A stretch of DNA of 64,000 nucleotides from Tretioscincus oriximinensis (lineage: Eukaryota; Chordata; Lepidosauria; Squamata; Gymnophthalmidae). The first letter of the stretch is position 1. The number at the start of each line of letters is the position of its first letter. The notes below the pieces were generated by a model that had not been told where the DNA came from, did no database searches, and worked only from the letters and a program-made list of their open reading frames with translations. The stretch is from positions 129,569-193,568 of the forward strand of contig JAJVDF010000959.1 in the NCBI GenBank assembly GCA_022410635.1, read 5' to 3'. Of the stretch, positions 1-13,700 are shown piece after piece. A program made the position numbers and the translations under genes.

Positions 1-1128
1 CGTAAATTCCTTCATACAATGAGTTTCAAAATAGATCTTGTCTTTAACTGATATCACTCCTTAAAAACAGGAACCTTATGCATTTGCTAAAGGTTTGATA
101 TAATGAGCTGTCACGTATCTTGTTGCGCAGACAACGGAAACCTTAATATATATATTTCATTGATTCTGACACTCAGCATTCGTGAGGACCTTGTAAATAT
201 CCTGTTTAAAACTTAGCTACTCTTTTTGTGATAAGGAAGATACGTGTCCTGCTTTGCTCTTATCAGAATACAGAAAACCAACCACAGGCTTCCTTTTCCA
301 AAAAACCGACAATGATGTGTCCCTGGGTTATTCTCCTCAGGAATTTCTGCTTTTCTGGCAGTTTGTGCTCTTAAGAGAGAAATGTATAGGCAAAAGCTAA
401 TTTATTTCTAAATTTTAATTTAATTTTCATTGGACCTGCACAAATTCATATTTGTGTTACAGTCTTTCCAAATATGCCATATTAAAAATATTAATCAATG
501 CCTATCAAATACTCCCCAAGGACAACAAATTTGGTGCAGCCTGTTTGCTCCCCTACCATCCTACTAAGCAAGGAAAAATTAATTCCTGTGCCCTTCAGTA
601 TGTAGTAGAATTTTTAAGGTCATGGCTTTTTTAACATTGACAGAGAAGTCAGGGCCTTCTGCTGGAAATCCTATCTCAGTTTGAATATTATCTGATTTCA
701 ATAAAGTACCTAAACTTTAAAATCTAAAAGTTAATTTTGGATGTCAGCTGTCAAATCAGAGGACAAATCTTAAGATGGTCTAAAATTTGATGAATAACCC
801 TGGCTAATAACAAGGTTTTATTCGTTCCCTTTCTGCCCTTTTCAGTTGTTGTAACTACTACTGAAATTACTTGCTCATTATTGATGTTGATTTGGGTATA
901 GAAGCCCACGCTCCCAGGTCCTTTTTCCAAGTTTGAATTCCATCCTTTACTCAGTGCCATCATTTTAACGATTAAATGATAAATCAAACAAAAGTACTGC
1001 CAGTTCCTTGTCTAAATGCTTGAATGATTGTACTAGTTGTGCTCCTATATTTCAATGTGCTGTATGTGATTTTTGATTAGCCTGCATTGCTGTGGTTCCA
1101 CTTTTTAACATTTTATTTATTTCCAATG
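1..1128. other. Upstream intergenic sequence, no gene seen
   Basis: AT-rich sequence with only short chance open frames on both strands. I see no splice-linked homology, no tRNA-like boxes and no recognisable transposon ends. Confidence 0.5.
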
Positions 1129-1531
1129 ATGGTGAGTGATCTGGAAATCATGTCCTATGAGGAACAGTTGAAGGATCTGGGGATGTTTAGTCTGCAAAAG
1201 GGAAGACTGAGAGGAGACCTGATAGCTGTCTACAAATTTCTGAAGGGCTGCCACAGAGCAGAGGGATCAACATTGTTCTCACTGACACATGGAAGGACTA
1301 GAAACAATGGGATGAAACTGAAAGGGAGTTGATTTAGATTAGATATCAGAAAAAAACTTTCTAACAGTCAGGGTGATAAACCACAGTTTGCCACAGGTGG
1401 TGGTGAGTTCGCCTTCACTGGAAGTCTTTGGACAGTCATCTGGGATTGTTTAATGAATCCTGCATTGAGCAGGGTGTTGGACCNGATGACTCTGGGGGAC
1501 CCTTCCAACTCTATGGTTCTATGCTTTAAGA
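1129..1531 (+). mobile_element. CR1 LINE 3' end
   Basis: A degenerate CR1 reverse-transcriptase C-terminal segment (residues like YEEQLKDLGMFSLQKGRLRGDLIAVYKFLKG) is followed by the CR1 3' UTR. It ends in tctatggttctatgc, the degenerate CR1 tail octamer. 5'-truncated and stop-interrupted. Confidence 0.85.
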
Positions 1532-1584
1532 ATTTTATTTTAGCATTTTATTTGGGANTTTAAGTGTATAAGGTGAATAGAGAA

Positions 1585-1953
1585 ACATTCTTTTCTCTGT
1601 CACACTAGGACCAGGAAGCAGTCTTGAAATTGATAGGCAGAAGAATGAGGACAGACAAGGGAAAGTATGGTAGTGATAGTATATAGTGATAGTAGCCAGC
1701 AGTCCAGATAGCCTAAAGACAAGATTAGATAAGCATGGAAACCAAGTGTATCAATAGAATGGATCTGTTGCTACTGCCTCTGGGATGGAGTAACAGGCAG
1801 TATTCCAGAAATACCATGTGCAGGTAAACATTTTGACTTCTTCTGCTTGAGAATCCCCATGCGCAATCGGGGGGGGGGGGGGGAAACTATGTGAGACAGA
1901 ATGCTGGGCTAGATGGACCCAGCAGTGCTCCTCTTACGTTCTTATGTTCAGTT
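1585..1953 (+). mobile_element. CR1-clade LINE 3' end, ttcttatg-tail subfamily
   Basis: Degraded 3' end of the same family that is longer at 56441-57668 and 53385-53925. It shares the block around tgcctctgggatggagtaacaggca and ends in gttcttatgttc. A 15-base G run at 1869-1883 lies inside it. Confidence 0.75.
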
Positions 1954-3112
1954 CCTCTCTCTTACCTAGAAAGTAGTCGGAGGTATGTGCCACTAATATG
2001 GCCTTCATGGGAGAGACTGAGAAATCAACTTTATAATGTAGGGTCTTTTTCTTAAGATGCTGCTGAAACTCAAAATCTTGTGATGTGACAATTTAAGTAT
2101 CCTGAAGTCTGGAAACGGAAATGCATCAGTGGTTCTTCTGCCAAACTGCTGAAATTGCTGTACCCTGAGAACAGCAATTATCTGGAATTGTCAAATAAAC
2201 ATTCTGGATGCATCCAGATGTAGGTTTATTTTCATGCTATGATGGTATGATTATGTACATCCCGTCCCCCCCCCCCCCCCCCCGATTGTCACAGAAGAAA
2301 TTGAGCAGTCAGTGATAATACTTAAAAGCTCCATTATTACACTCATTACTGTTAATATTTTTATACAGCTTCTGTAGTGTGAAGTCTAGAATGTGCACTA
2401 AACACTTCATGAACATTCCCTGTGAGTGTTGCTGAAGACCTCCAGTCCTGCTTTGCCTGCTCTTCAGAAAGAGGAGAAGTCACAGGGCATGGATCAGCAA
2501 TTTAGTCCTGCTGAACTTACATAGGAAAAAGCAGAGATAATGAATAGAAAAACTTTTAGCAAAGTTGAGTTAAAAGTGAAGAGTTTTGTTGCACATCAAC
2601 AAGCGGACCCAACAGTAATCAGGAACAAAGATAGATGAGTCAATTACAAGCTACGATTTACAACAGAATTTCACAAAAAAGAGCTGATTTCATGGCATTT
2701 GATTTATGTGTGACACAGCATATAAAAGAAAGTGCATGCACAGAATAAAGCCCTCAGTATCAAAATACTGTCCCATAAAAAGTTATGAAAAGACATTTTA
2801 AATAAAAATACGAATACTAGTATTAGACAAAAGGCAGAGGCATACAATTAATACAAAAAATATGTATAATGAAAAACCAAGTACTTTGTATCCCTCCCTC
2901 CCTCTCATCCTTAAAGAGTATTTGCCTTACACTTGGATAAAGCAGAACGTTGTCCAAGTTGGACTAAAAAGAAAGGAAATATAGAATAGAAATGTAAAAA
3001 AGGAGGGCAAAAATACATTATATAACTCTTCACCATCTTTTGACCAAGGTTAATGTCTTTCACTTTAAATTATAATGCCTGTGTATTTTGGAGCACCTGA
3101 AATGTTTGCTAG
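1954..3112. other. Intergenic, nothing recognised
   Basis: AT-rich sequence with a C homopolymer of about 19 bases near 2265-2283. No coding or transposon signature recognised. Confidence 0.4.
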
Positions 3113-3771
3113 AATCATAGAATCATAGAGTTGGAAGGGACCTCCAGGGTCATCGGGTCCAACTCCCTGCTCGATGCAGGATTTATTAAACCATCCCAGA
3201 CAGATGACTGTCCAGTTTCTGTTTGAAGACATCCAGTGAAGGCGAACTCAACACCTCCTGTGGCAAACTGTTCCACTGGTTTATCACTCTGACAGAAAGT
3301 TTTTTCTGATATCCAATCTAAATCTACTCCCTTGCAGTTTCATCCCATTGTTTCTAGTCCTTCCATGTGCCAATTAGAACAATGTTGGTCCCTCTGCTCT
3401 GTGACAGCCCTTCAGATATTTGTAGACAGCTATCAAGTCTGCTCTCAGTCTTCTCCTTTGCAGACTAAACAATCCCCAGATCCTTTAACCGTTCCTCATA
3501 GGACATGGTTTCCACACCACTCACCATCCTTGTAACTTTCTTTTGTACTTGCTCTAGTAGTTTATCAATGTCCTTTTTAAATTGGGCCCCCCAGAACTGA
3601 ACACAGTGTTCCAAGTGTGGTCGTACCAAAGTACTGTAGAGAGAGGAATAATTACTTCACGTGAGCGAGATTCTATGCCCCTCTTGATACATGCCAGGAT
3701 CGTGTTTGCCTTTTTCGCAGCTGCTTCACACTGTTGACTCATGTTTAATGTGTGATCTACCAAAACACCCA
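3113..3771 (-). mobile_element. CR1 LINE 3' end, minus strand
   Basis: Begins (in + orientation) with the doubled agaatcatagaatcatag, the reverse complement of the CR1 3'-terminal repeat, then the well-known gagttggaagggacctcc block. On the minus strand the upstream part encodes a decayed RT segment including [14 protein letters not shown]. Truncated 5' and with frameshifts. Confidence 0.92.
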
Positions 3772-3952
3772 GNCAATAAAATGTTAAATGTGTTTTTAAA
3801 ATGACCTTTATTTAATCTTTTTAGTGTGTACTGGGATAATTTGGGGAAAGAACGCAGAATATAATTGTCAGATAGATGACAGATAGAAATATAGTGTTTT
3901 TGAATTGGAATGCAAGTTCCCCAAATCTCCTTTAGATTTCAGGAGGGCCTTT

Positions 3953-4098
3953 GGCCCTGTCCCCACTGAACCTTATTCTGGGTTATATCTTGGTGCAGAG
4001 CTTGGTCATCCACATGCCAGTGTGGATGACCAAGCATGTAGATGGCACACTACTATTCTGAGATATAGCCAAGAAGGAGGCTCAGTGGGGACAGGCCC
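3953..4098. repeat. Fold-back palindromic element upstream of HDAC2
   Basis: The outer arms ggccctgtccccactga (3953-3969) and its near-perfect reverse complement (4082-4098) enclose an inner perfect 14-bp inverted repeat (4001-4014 with 4021-4034, spacer 6 nt). The whole 146 nt can fold into a nested hairpin, like a small MITE. Family unknown and no clear target duplication. Confidence 0.65.
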
Positions 4099-4695
4099 TT
4101 TATATTATACAACGTTAAAAATAGTGAACAACAAACAGCACGGAACCCATTAGTCAACCCCACGAAAATTACCACAGAAAAACTGAGATGCCCACACGCC
4201 AAACGCGCGCCGTCCCTCAGCGGCGCATGCGCCATCCTTTACGTCTATGATGGGCGGAGCAAAAGGAATGCAGTGCCCTTCCACGTCAAGACGTACTATT
4301 TATTATGTGAAAGGAGAGGGATCTATGATTGTATATTTTAAAAAAATAATTTCTTGACTTTTTACGACATGCTCTCTAGCGTTATTGAAAACTGGTTTAA
4401 AGTATACGTGGGATCAAGCTAAAGTATATCATTACAAAGAGATTTTTAGTCAGGAGGACGCAGGCTTTTCGCTTCCTCCCCTATTCCGAAATGGTTCATT
4501 CTACGGCGTTCCAGTCGCTATCCGCGGAGGCGGGGCCCTGGACGCGGCTGACTGAGTGGTGCTGAGCTGAGCCCGGCCGCCGGCTCGTTCTTGGGTAGCG
4601 CCGGTGGTGCAGTTGCTGCTCGGTTTGCCCTCTGGCCGACTCCGCACCATCTTACTGTCGTCCAGTTTCAGGGCTTCCCTCCCTTACCCGGCTTC

Positions 4696-4747
4696 ATGGC
4701 GTACAGTCAGGGAGGTGGCAAGAAGAAAGTCTGTTACTACTATGACG
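4696..4747 (+). CDS. HDAC2: HDAC2 coding exon 1
   Basis: The start codon sits in gcttcATGg. The exon encodes residues 1-17 plus the first base of codon 18 (Gly). The donor is gtgaga at 4748. This exon carries the HDAC2-specific N-terminus ahead of the catalytic domain. Confidence 0.95.
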
Positions 4748-7700
4748 GTGAGAAAGAGAAAGGGGCGCTGAGGGGCGGCAGGGCTTCTGTTTTGTTATTG
4801 CATGTGCGCTGTTTGTGGGGGGGGGATGTTCTGACTTGGAACAGCGGCTGTGTACCTCACTTGACTCTCCCCCTCCGGGCAGGCGCAGATTGGCGGTTGG
4901 TTCCATCGCATCCTCCTCGTGCGCCCCCTCCCCGTCTGGGCTGTTGTCCTCCTTGCGTCCCTCGCGCGCGCGCGCGCGCGCGCGTATCCCTCGCCCCCTT
5001 TGTACGGCGCATGCGCCGCCTGCGACCCCTCCCTTCTGTTCCAAGATTGCTTTTCCATTTTTGTTTGTGGGGTTTATTTTATAACCTATCGTAAGGCGGG
5101 ATGCCGTCATCAAACAGAACATCAGAGCTGCTGAAGCTTCAGTGGGTGTGTCAAAATGAACATTTTAGCAGGTGCAGCTTATAATGCTTGCAAATCTGGA
5201 ATGCCCTATTTTCCATACCCAAGAGTTGGAAGTCTTCTGCCATTTTTTTTTACAGCAACCCCAAGTAACGGGGGTAATAAGGAGTTTTGCAAATCGCAAA
5301 TGGCAGTGATGCACATTCAGTTTCTGTTGAAATATGAATTAGATGCTCAGGGGAACGTGCCCATTTTAGTGGCAAGTTTTGTGTAAAGAAAATTGATAAA
5401 ATGGGGGTGGTTGTTTCAAATTGGGTGGGGGGGATAACTTTCGAAAGGTCAAAAGAAACAGACTCTGCACTGTGTCAATGGTACTGACTATCAAATAAGT
5501 TCCAATGTTAGATATGAAGTAACATACATATAACGGTAGAGTATTTCTTTTCAAAGCCTTGAATTTTCTTGTAATTCCAAAGTCGCTTTGCATGTCTAGA
5601 TGTTGATGCTAAAATAGCTGGACAAATGTTGTTCGACACCTTACCTGTTTCTATTCCTTACTGCCCCAAGGGAGGGCCCAATAATTTTGTGTAGTGGCTC
5701 ATAGAGTATATGGCACTAACTGATACCTTGCTTTGACTTAATGGAATTTCGTTATAATCCATGGTTGGAATAATAAGAACATTTTAGTCTTCTTTTTTTA
5801 TTTATTTGTATTTATATCCTGCCCTATACCCCAAGGTCTCAGGGCGGCCTACCATAGGGTGGCACACATAGCTTTTGTTGCTTTCTCCACAACAGACACC
5901 CTGTGGAGTAGGCGGGGCTGACAGAGTTCAAAGAACTGTGACTGGCCCAAGGTCACCCAGCTGGCTTTCATGGAGGAGTGGGGAATCNAACCGGGAGANT
6001 ACCAGATAAGAGTCCCACACTCTAACCATTACACCAAACTGGCTCTCTTTATGAAGAATAACCTTAAGAATACCCCCCCCCCCCTTTCTGAACTAAGCCG
6101 TGGTGGCCACGTTTTTTCTATCCTGGAAAAACCTAAAGCTTGTGAACCAGTTTGAGATGATGGAAACTGCTCCTAGCTTCTTTTATCACCTGACACCCAT
6201 GTGACAGTGTTTGGGGCAAAACTGTCCCATCCACATCTTTAACTTAAAATCGTAAAGCATACAATGATGCTATTTTGTCTGGATTTAATCTTATTTTCTT
6301 GGACTATTCCATGGCTGCCTCTAAACAATGGTCCTTCAGCTACCTCCCATGACTCAGATGGAATAGGGAGATAGAATTTGGTGTCATTAGTGTATTAGTA
6401 ACACCTTAATCCCAATCTCTTGATGACCTCACCCAGAGATTACTTATCAAGGTTGATAAACATATGTGAACTTAACACAGAGTTCTAAGTGGCCTGATTA
6501 CCACTTGATCTTGTCTTGTTTCAAAAATTGGTCTAAGGGATCTGTTATTCATATGCCATTATATACAAACCATGATAGGACTTTTGCCACCCTGGAATGG
6601 CACTGCAGATGTCTCAGGGATAGGAAGAGAACCACAAGAAAATATGCCCCAATTTGTTCCAACAAACTACCATCAGTAATGGCAGTAAAGGTTAATAAAC
6701 ATTGAGGAGAACTAACAAATTGCATTTCCCTTTTCCCTCTCAAAATGTGGTGATCAGGTTAATCTCTTGGTCCTATCTAAAATAATTTCAAATGGATATA
6801 GATAATTTCTTCCAAGCATACATTTAGGATTATACTGTATATAAATTTAAGATCAGATCATGTTGGCTGTAGATAAACATGGATAAACATGGATAAAGAG
6901 CCAGTTTGGTGTAGTGGTTAGAGTGTTGGACTCGTACCTGGTAGTCTCCTGGTTCGATTTCCCACTCCTCCAGGAAAGCCAGCTGGGTGACCTTCTGTCC
7001 ATCACAGTTCTTTGAACTCTCTCAGCCCCACCTACTCCACAGGGTGTCTGTTGTGGAAAAAGCAACAAAACCTTTGTGCGCCACCCTATGGTTGGCCGCC
7101 CTGAGACCTTCGGGTATAGGGCGGGATACAAGTACAAATAAATAAAAATAAATAAATGTAAGTAATGACACATATTCCCATTCTGGTTTGAACAATGTCT
7201 AGCGGCTGTCATCCTCCCACCCCTACCCTCTCTTGCCTGTGTACCCCCCTCCCCCAGTCAATGGTTATTTTCAAGGTTTGGCCGCTGGTCTTGCCTTCCG
7301 TGCTGTGCCGCGCGGAGTGATACTGTGTGGCACTCTGACATGGGTACCAACATCTTGGAGGCACAATTGGTTATACTAATCTTATAATAGATGGACCTTT
7401 GGTCTGTTTTGTCTCAAGTTTATATCTAGTATAATTGTAGAGAAGAACACTAATCAGTTAGCAAAGTAGCGGAATATCGTTTTTGCATTTGAAAACACTA
7501 GAAAAATCACTCTTATTTAGAAGCTTAAAGTTTATGTATTTTGGTGTTTCTTTATAATTTGTACTTACATTTGTTCCCTTGGTTTCTGGACACTACATAG
7601 AATAAAATACAACCTCCAGAATGCTGGTGATAACAACCTTTACACATCCAATACATCCAGAACTGGTATAATTATTGTTTAGTTCTTATTTATGTGTAAA

Positions 7701-10700
7701 ATTGGTAGATATATTGGTCTTATTTTATTGCAAATGAATTAGCAATTGAATCTAGGATTGTTTTCAAGAAATTTCATTTTTTTTCTTTGGTTTGGTTTTT
7801 TTAACCTTTTCTTTTTTAAATAGCCTTATGAATGGATACAATATAAATTTATTTGTAGAAATTTTGTATCTTTTTGTTGGTGCTGATATCATGCAGCCTT
7901 GTTGGATTTTATCTTCCACTGGAGCCCCTACAACCAGTTGTAATAGCCACATCAAGAAAGTTATACTAGGAGCTAGGAGGGTAGGTGATTGAGATTCATC
8001 CAACTTTCTCTAGGCTTTTTTTAAAAAACTGCTCTTCAACAGTGGCTTCTCTTTTTTATTTTCAGTGGATGTGAGGTCCATCAGTGAGGTGGAGTTAAGG
8101 ATATACTTTTGTTGTAGATTGTTGTACATTGAGAAGGCAGTCATTTTAAGACTAGTGCAGAATTTCAGAAGTAGTGTATTCTCTAAAAACTATAATTTTG
8201 TGTTACTTTTAAATATGTGCTAAACCTACACAGCAAACTAATGTGTATACATATAGCATGTTCATATGTTTGTGATTTAGAGGAAATACTCCACTCCACC
8301 AGTGTAACTTGTAGAAAATATTACCAGTTAGAGGCAGACTGTTGGCTGCAGTTTCTTTTGTGATTAGTGTTCTTTGTTTGATTCTTAGTGAAAAAAGAAA
8401 AAATAAGTTATTAACTGGGAAATAGTGTATGCTGGAGCAAAAAGCATCTTGTTTTGTATCTGAAATTTGAAAAATTTAGACCAAGTTTGCACTATTTATT
8501 AATTTATCACAGTCATATTAAATTTGTCCAGATTATATTATAGAGAATTCATTCTTACAGTCATTTGATCACATCAAAAGAGAAAAGAGAAATGGATAAT
8601 TAAATAGTCTGCTTGACTAGAGAAAGTTTAATTTCTCATTTAACAACAATAAAGGGATGCTAATAAAAGGGTTGTATTCTGAAAATTGTTTATCGGTTCT
8701 TGAAGTTCACTGTTATCACTGTTTTGGATGAGTGTGTGTGATTGTGATAGTATTTTCAGTCCCTTATTATTTGTCATTACAAGTAAGAAAACATATTGAT
8801 CATTATTCTAGGAATAAATCTTGAAAGAAGCGCCTTCTGCCCACCCAGTAACATTTATTATGACATTACTGCTAAGTCACATTGGACAAAGTAATGGACT
8901 AAGACAAGGGTCTTCAAACATTTTAAACAGGGGGGGCAGTTTACTGTTCCTCAGACCATTGGAGGGCTGGACTATAGTTTAAAAAAAACTATGAACAAAC
9001 TCTTATGAACACTGCACATATCTTATCTGAATCCCACGTTCCTCTCCTAGACGCAGCTGAAGAGGCTAGAGCCAGGAAGGGAGGAGGAAGAGGGGAAGGA
9101 GGGGAGGAAAGAAGGAAAAGAGAGAGGAAGTTCAGGAAAGAAAGGAGGGAAGGAAACGGCTGGTGCTGTTGCGGGCCAGATAAATGTCCTTGGTGGGCCG
9201 TAGTTTGAGGACCCCTGGACTAAGATATGACACTGTAACCTGTCCATGCTGTGAATCTCTTTAAAGATACCCATGATCAAAGCAGTGCTGGCATTTTGGA
9301 CAATGAAGGTCGTGCATACATCATGCCTCTGTAACTGGAATAAGTTGGGGGGGGGGGATTTCACTGGTATGCCAGAAAATATTAAGAGGAAATGATGTGC
9401 CACTACAAAGAGCCCTTCTGAAAATTGTGAAAGACAGGGACTTTCATTTCCACTCTTGAATCAATCAATTCTTCCATGTTTGTTTCTGTCACTATTTTCT
9501 AACTGTTTACTATTTACCCTTTGAAATATTAGACTACCATTTTGATCTAACTTTCTGAAATAATTAGTTTTAGTGTGAAGAGAAAACATCCTGCTCAAAA
9601 GGTACTGGGTGTAACATAATTCTGACAGTAGAAAACCTTGCAAGAATTTGGCAGCTATGTACTGTAAAAAGAATAACATTTTCTCATCGAACCATTTTCC
9701 TTTTGGTTAAGTGGCATATGTTGGCAATAAAATATTTATTTTTTTGTACTTATATCCCACCCTATACCCAAAGGACTCAGGGCAGCCAACCATAGGGTGG
9801 CGCACATAGCTTTTATTGCTTTCTCCACAACAGACANCCTGTGAAGTAGGTGGGTCTGAGAGAGTTCTAAAGAACTGTGACTGGCCCAAGGTCACCCACC
9901 TGGTTTTCATGGAGGAGTGGGGAATCGAACTGGGAGACTACCAGATGTGAGTCCAACACTCTAACCACAACACCAAATTGGTAAGTTAATATATAATATA
10001 AGTTAGTTACTTTTTGGGATGATGCCCTATAATATCAACTACTAGGCTTAGAGAGAAGGTTCGTTCCGCCTCTGATCGTGGGGGGACCAAGAAAAGCCAA
10101 AGCTCAGTTGGCCCCCCCCCCCCCCCCCAGATCCCCGACTTCTGTAGTCTGTTCGCTGCAGGAGGCCGCTCCGACTTGGAAGGGACCCCCTAACAATGCG
10201 TCCTCAGTCGCCTCATTTAAAAATCCGTAAGGTAATAGGTACTCTAAAGTAAACAACTTTCCGTATTCCAACTGTCAGCTCTTACTTTTAAATTTGCTTC
10301 ATCCAAATTCAGATACACATATTTTTAAAAAATCTATGCAGTTTAGTGAAGGAAGAAAAATCCTGGCAACGTACCTTGAAAGAATGAGTTTGTTTCTTTT
10401 GCTGGGACTAAGCATCAGATTACAGCAAATAAACCTTTAACAATAATATACCAAGAAACCTATCCCTCTTTGTCTTCGTTTGTTTCTCAAGAATGATATT
10501 ATTTAGCAGCAAACTACAGCCTTATGAAGTTATGGTTGAAACTTTCCATTTGAAGCCTGCTTTTGCTCCCCTACTCACCCCAGCATTCTTGCAAAAAGTG
10601 ACCATCCTAGAAGGGATGCTCCTTTTTTATAGAATGTCTTGGGTAGGGAAGTTGATAACTCAAGGTGATGTATGTCACTAGTTTTCAAGGAAAAAAGTAG

Positions 10701-13700
10701 GTAGTAAAGCCTGAAAAATGTCAAAACTGCAATGGTGATTTTCAAACCTGATCATCTGTTTGCCTCTAGGTGATATTGGGAATTATTATTATGGTCAGGG
10801 GCATCCAATGAAGCCTCACAGAATTCGTATGACACATAATTTGTTGCTGAATTATGGATTATACAGAAAGATGGAAATTTATGTGAGTACACTTTTGAAG
10901 GTTTGTCACTTGAAAGTAATCGGTAAATGGAGAGAATTTGCCTTTATATAAATGTTTCTTTGGGACAAAGTCCCTTGGGTTTTGAGTTCCTGGACTACTG
11001 TTCTGAAGACCCCTAAAACTATTTCTGGTGAATATTTTTTTACAAGAAATAACTAATGAATATGATACATAAAAATGATTTACAAAGAGAATTGTGTGTA
11101 ATTGGGTTCTTAGATCCAAAATTATTTTATTTTTCAGCGTCCCCACAAAGCTACAGCAGAAGAAATGACCAAATACCACAGTGATGAGTACATCAAGTTT
11201 CTGCGTTCAATACGACCTGACAATATGTCTGAATACAGCAAACAGATGCAAAGATGTAAGTCTGATATTCAGCCAGATTTGTTCTTCAGGTATTGGTCTA
11301 TTGCGTTTAAAATTAGGACCTAGTTAGAAGAGCTCTTCCCACTATTCAGGTTCTATTCTAGCAGGACCTCTTTTCTCCAAATTTGGTTTGACTGACTCCT
11401 TCCGCTTTATCAATCCTTCTGCCCGTGATTATACCTTCCTCTCAGCCAGACACAAAACACACTCTAGAATTGATTACATCCTTACTAATAATACACTAGC
11501 TCCTTCAATTCTTTCTGCCTCTATTGCTCTGACTTCTATCTCAGATCACGACTCTGTTCTAGCTTCCCTGACCCTAGACACAGATGTGCCTATTTGCAGA
11601 CTTTAGCGATTTAATCCCACACTTATTAACTGGAAGGAATCCAAGCACTGCATCCACTCTTCTATAAAAGACTACTTCGATTTCAACCAGATCCCTGACA
11701 TCACTCCTGTTTTGCAATGGGAGGCCATGAAGGCGGTTGTCCGAGGCATCTGTATCTCAGAGAGCAGTAGGCAAAAGAAAGCCTTATCTGAACAAAGACA
11801 GAAACTAGAGGCTGAAATCCTCCATTTTAAAACCCTACACAGCAGCCTCAAGCAGACGAAGGAAAAATCTTCACCTGTTCTCAACTCCCTGCAAATGATT
11901 TTTCAGGAATACTGCTGGTTGTTCCATCCTGGAGGCAGTATCAAGAGATCCATCCTAGTAGCTATTTTATACCCTTACCTTTTAGACCCTTAGCTATGTA
12001 GATACTTCAAAATAANCCCTTTTGCCTTAAGTCCCAATGAAAAGTTGAACAGGATCTCATTTTAGGGTCACATATAGGACCTTATTTTCAATTGTTAGCT
12101 GCCTAAGAGTTCATTTAAAATGTATTCAGATATACTTACCCCCTTTAATCCATTGTAATAAAAGTGGATTAGTTTGATCCATCTTAGCTCCTGCCTGAAT
12201 GTTTACACAGAGGAGACTTACAGTCTTCCTCCATGCAAACACTGATGATGTGCTGCCTGATGATATGATGGGCTCTGTGATGGATGTAATAGGAATCCTT
12301 GTGCTGGGATTCACCTTTATCTGCATCAGTCATGGACAGGTATGGCTGCTGCTTTCAGCTGACACCAAATGCTTCTTGAAAAGCATTTTCCCGTAGAGAA
12401 ATGCTGGAACTGATGCAGAACAGCTATAAAGGTAAGTTTACCAACGTTCCAAGTCATGCTAGTCACAGTTCTTTGGAGTTCTCTTAGCCCCACCTACTTC
12501 ACAAGATTTCTGTAGTGAAGATACAAACAGAAGGTGGTATAAGTCACTTTGTTTCCCTTTGAATTGAGAAAAGCAGGGTATAAAAACCAACTCCTCTTCT
12601 TCATCGTCACATTTATCATCATCATCTTCTTGCAGCCATTTCCATGTTCACAAAAATCTACATGCATATGGGCTGATTCTACTGTGTTTTAGTCAATGTC
12701 GTAACATACAGTATGGAAAGTAGATTAATGTGCTACACCTAATATTGTAGCACTATTGCCATACGTTTGGGAAAATGTAATCAAAACAGTGCCATAATGT
12801 CAAGCAGTTGTAACCCATGGGTGTAGCTTTGTAGCCTATGTGCATTTTCACTTTCAGATTAATGTTTTCTTTTTTTCTGATTACAACAAAAATTATTTTC
12901 TTTTACACATGAGATTAAAATTAGATTCTTATTTCTGAAGTTAGTTATAACTAATTGTTTCCATTTACCAGTCTTTATATCAAAAAAGCACTGGCTCTTG
13001 GAAGAACTAGTTTGGAATTAGATTACTGTATATTGGAACTATATTCACTTGAATAAATACTGGCATAGTTCTAAATATGTCCTAAAGGCTTAAGGAAAAG
13101 CTATATTGTTACACATTTCATTTAATTTGCACTTTCAATTCCTTTAAATAGATCCTGTGGGTATTTATATATGTACATACATGGATTTGTGAAGAATGTT
13201 GAATTTTATGATTAGAAAACAGCAGTATAACATTTGATGATTCAGAGATTGCAGGGATATTTTTCCCAGTAAAAACCACTTAGAATTTCTGCTTGGGTAT
13301 TCAACTTTCCCCAAAATAGTTGAAAACTCATACTTTGAAGCTTCAACTTATAGAATTATAAATTATAAATGGGGCTTAACACATGCTTATGTGAAAGACA
13401 CAATAGATAATGTGAATAAAAAAGAAATTAATAACTCATAAGAATATATGATTCTGCCAAATTTTTCAGATATTCTGTTAGTTTCTGAAAATAGTGTCCA
13501 TTTAAGAACTAATGAGATTTGTTTTCTATAGTTAATGTTGGGGAAGACTGTCCTGTGTTTGATGGATTGTTTGAATTCTGTCAGCTTTCAACAGGAGGTT
13601 CTGTGGGTAAGTGGACTGTGATCCTTTGAATTCATTAATTCTTAAAAAGTTAATTATAGAAGCATTTTTTCTAATTTTCCTTATTGTACTATACATATTT

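Larger units (their letters stand above)
4200..5050 (+). promoter_or_regulatory. HDAC2: HDAC2 CpG-rich promoter and first-exon region
   Basis: Composition changes sharply from AT-rich flanks to GC- and CpG-rich sequence that surrounds the HDAC2 start codon at 4696. No TATA box lies at a suitable distance, as usual for a housekeeping CpG-island promoter. Visible candidate sites are a GCGCATGCGC palindrome (NRF1 consensus) at 4223-4232, a second identical one in intron 1 at 5007-5016, and GC boxes (gggcgg near 4253, ggcgggg near 4532). The transcription start cannot be read directly; the segment of about 4500-4690 is the probable 5' UTR. Motif reading is direct; factor binding is inference. Confidence 0.75.

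Noticed and set aside
4591..5134. Long open frames on both strands around the promoter, with Arg-Ala repeats
   Set aside because: They are produced by GC richness and the (CG)11 tract. The real coding sequence here is only the 52-nt HDAC2 exon 1.
6898..6975. Possible tRNA gene from good A and B boxes
   Set aside because: The cloverleaf does not close, and the same head occurs in several dispersed copies with a SINE body and tail.
9005..9208. 67-codon Arg/Glu/Gly-rich frame
   Set aside because: It lies in the purine-rich interior of a non-autonomous hAT element.
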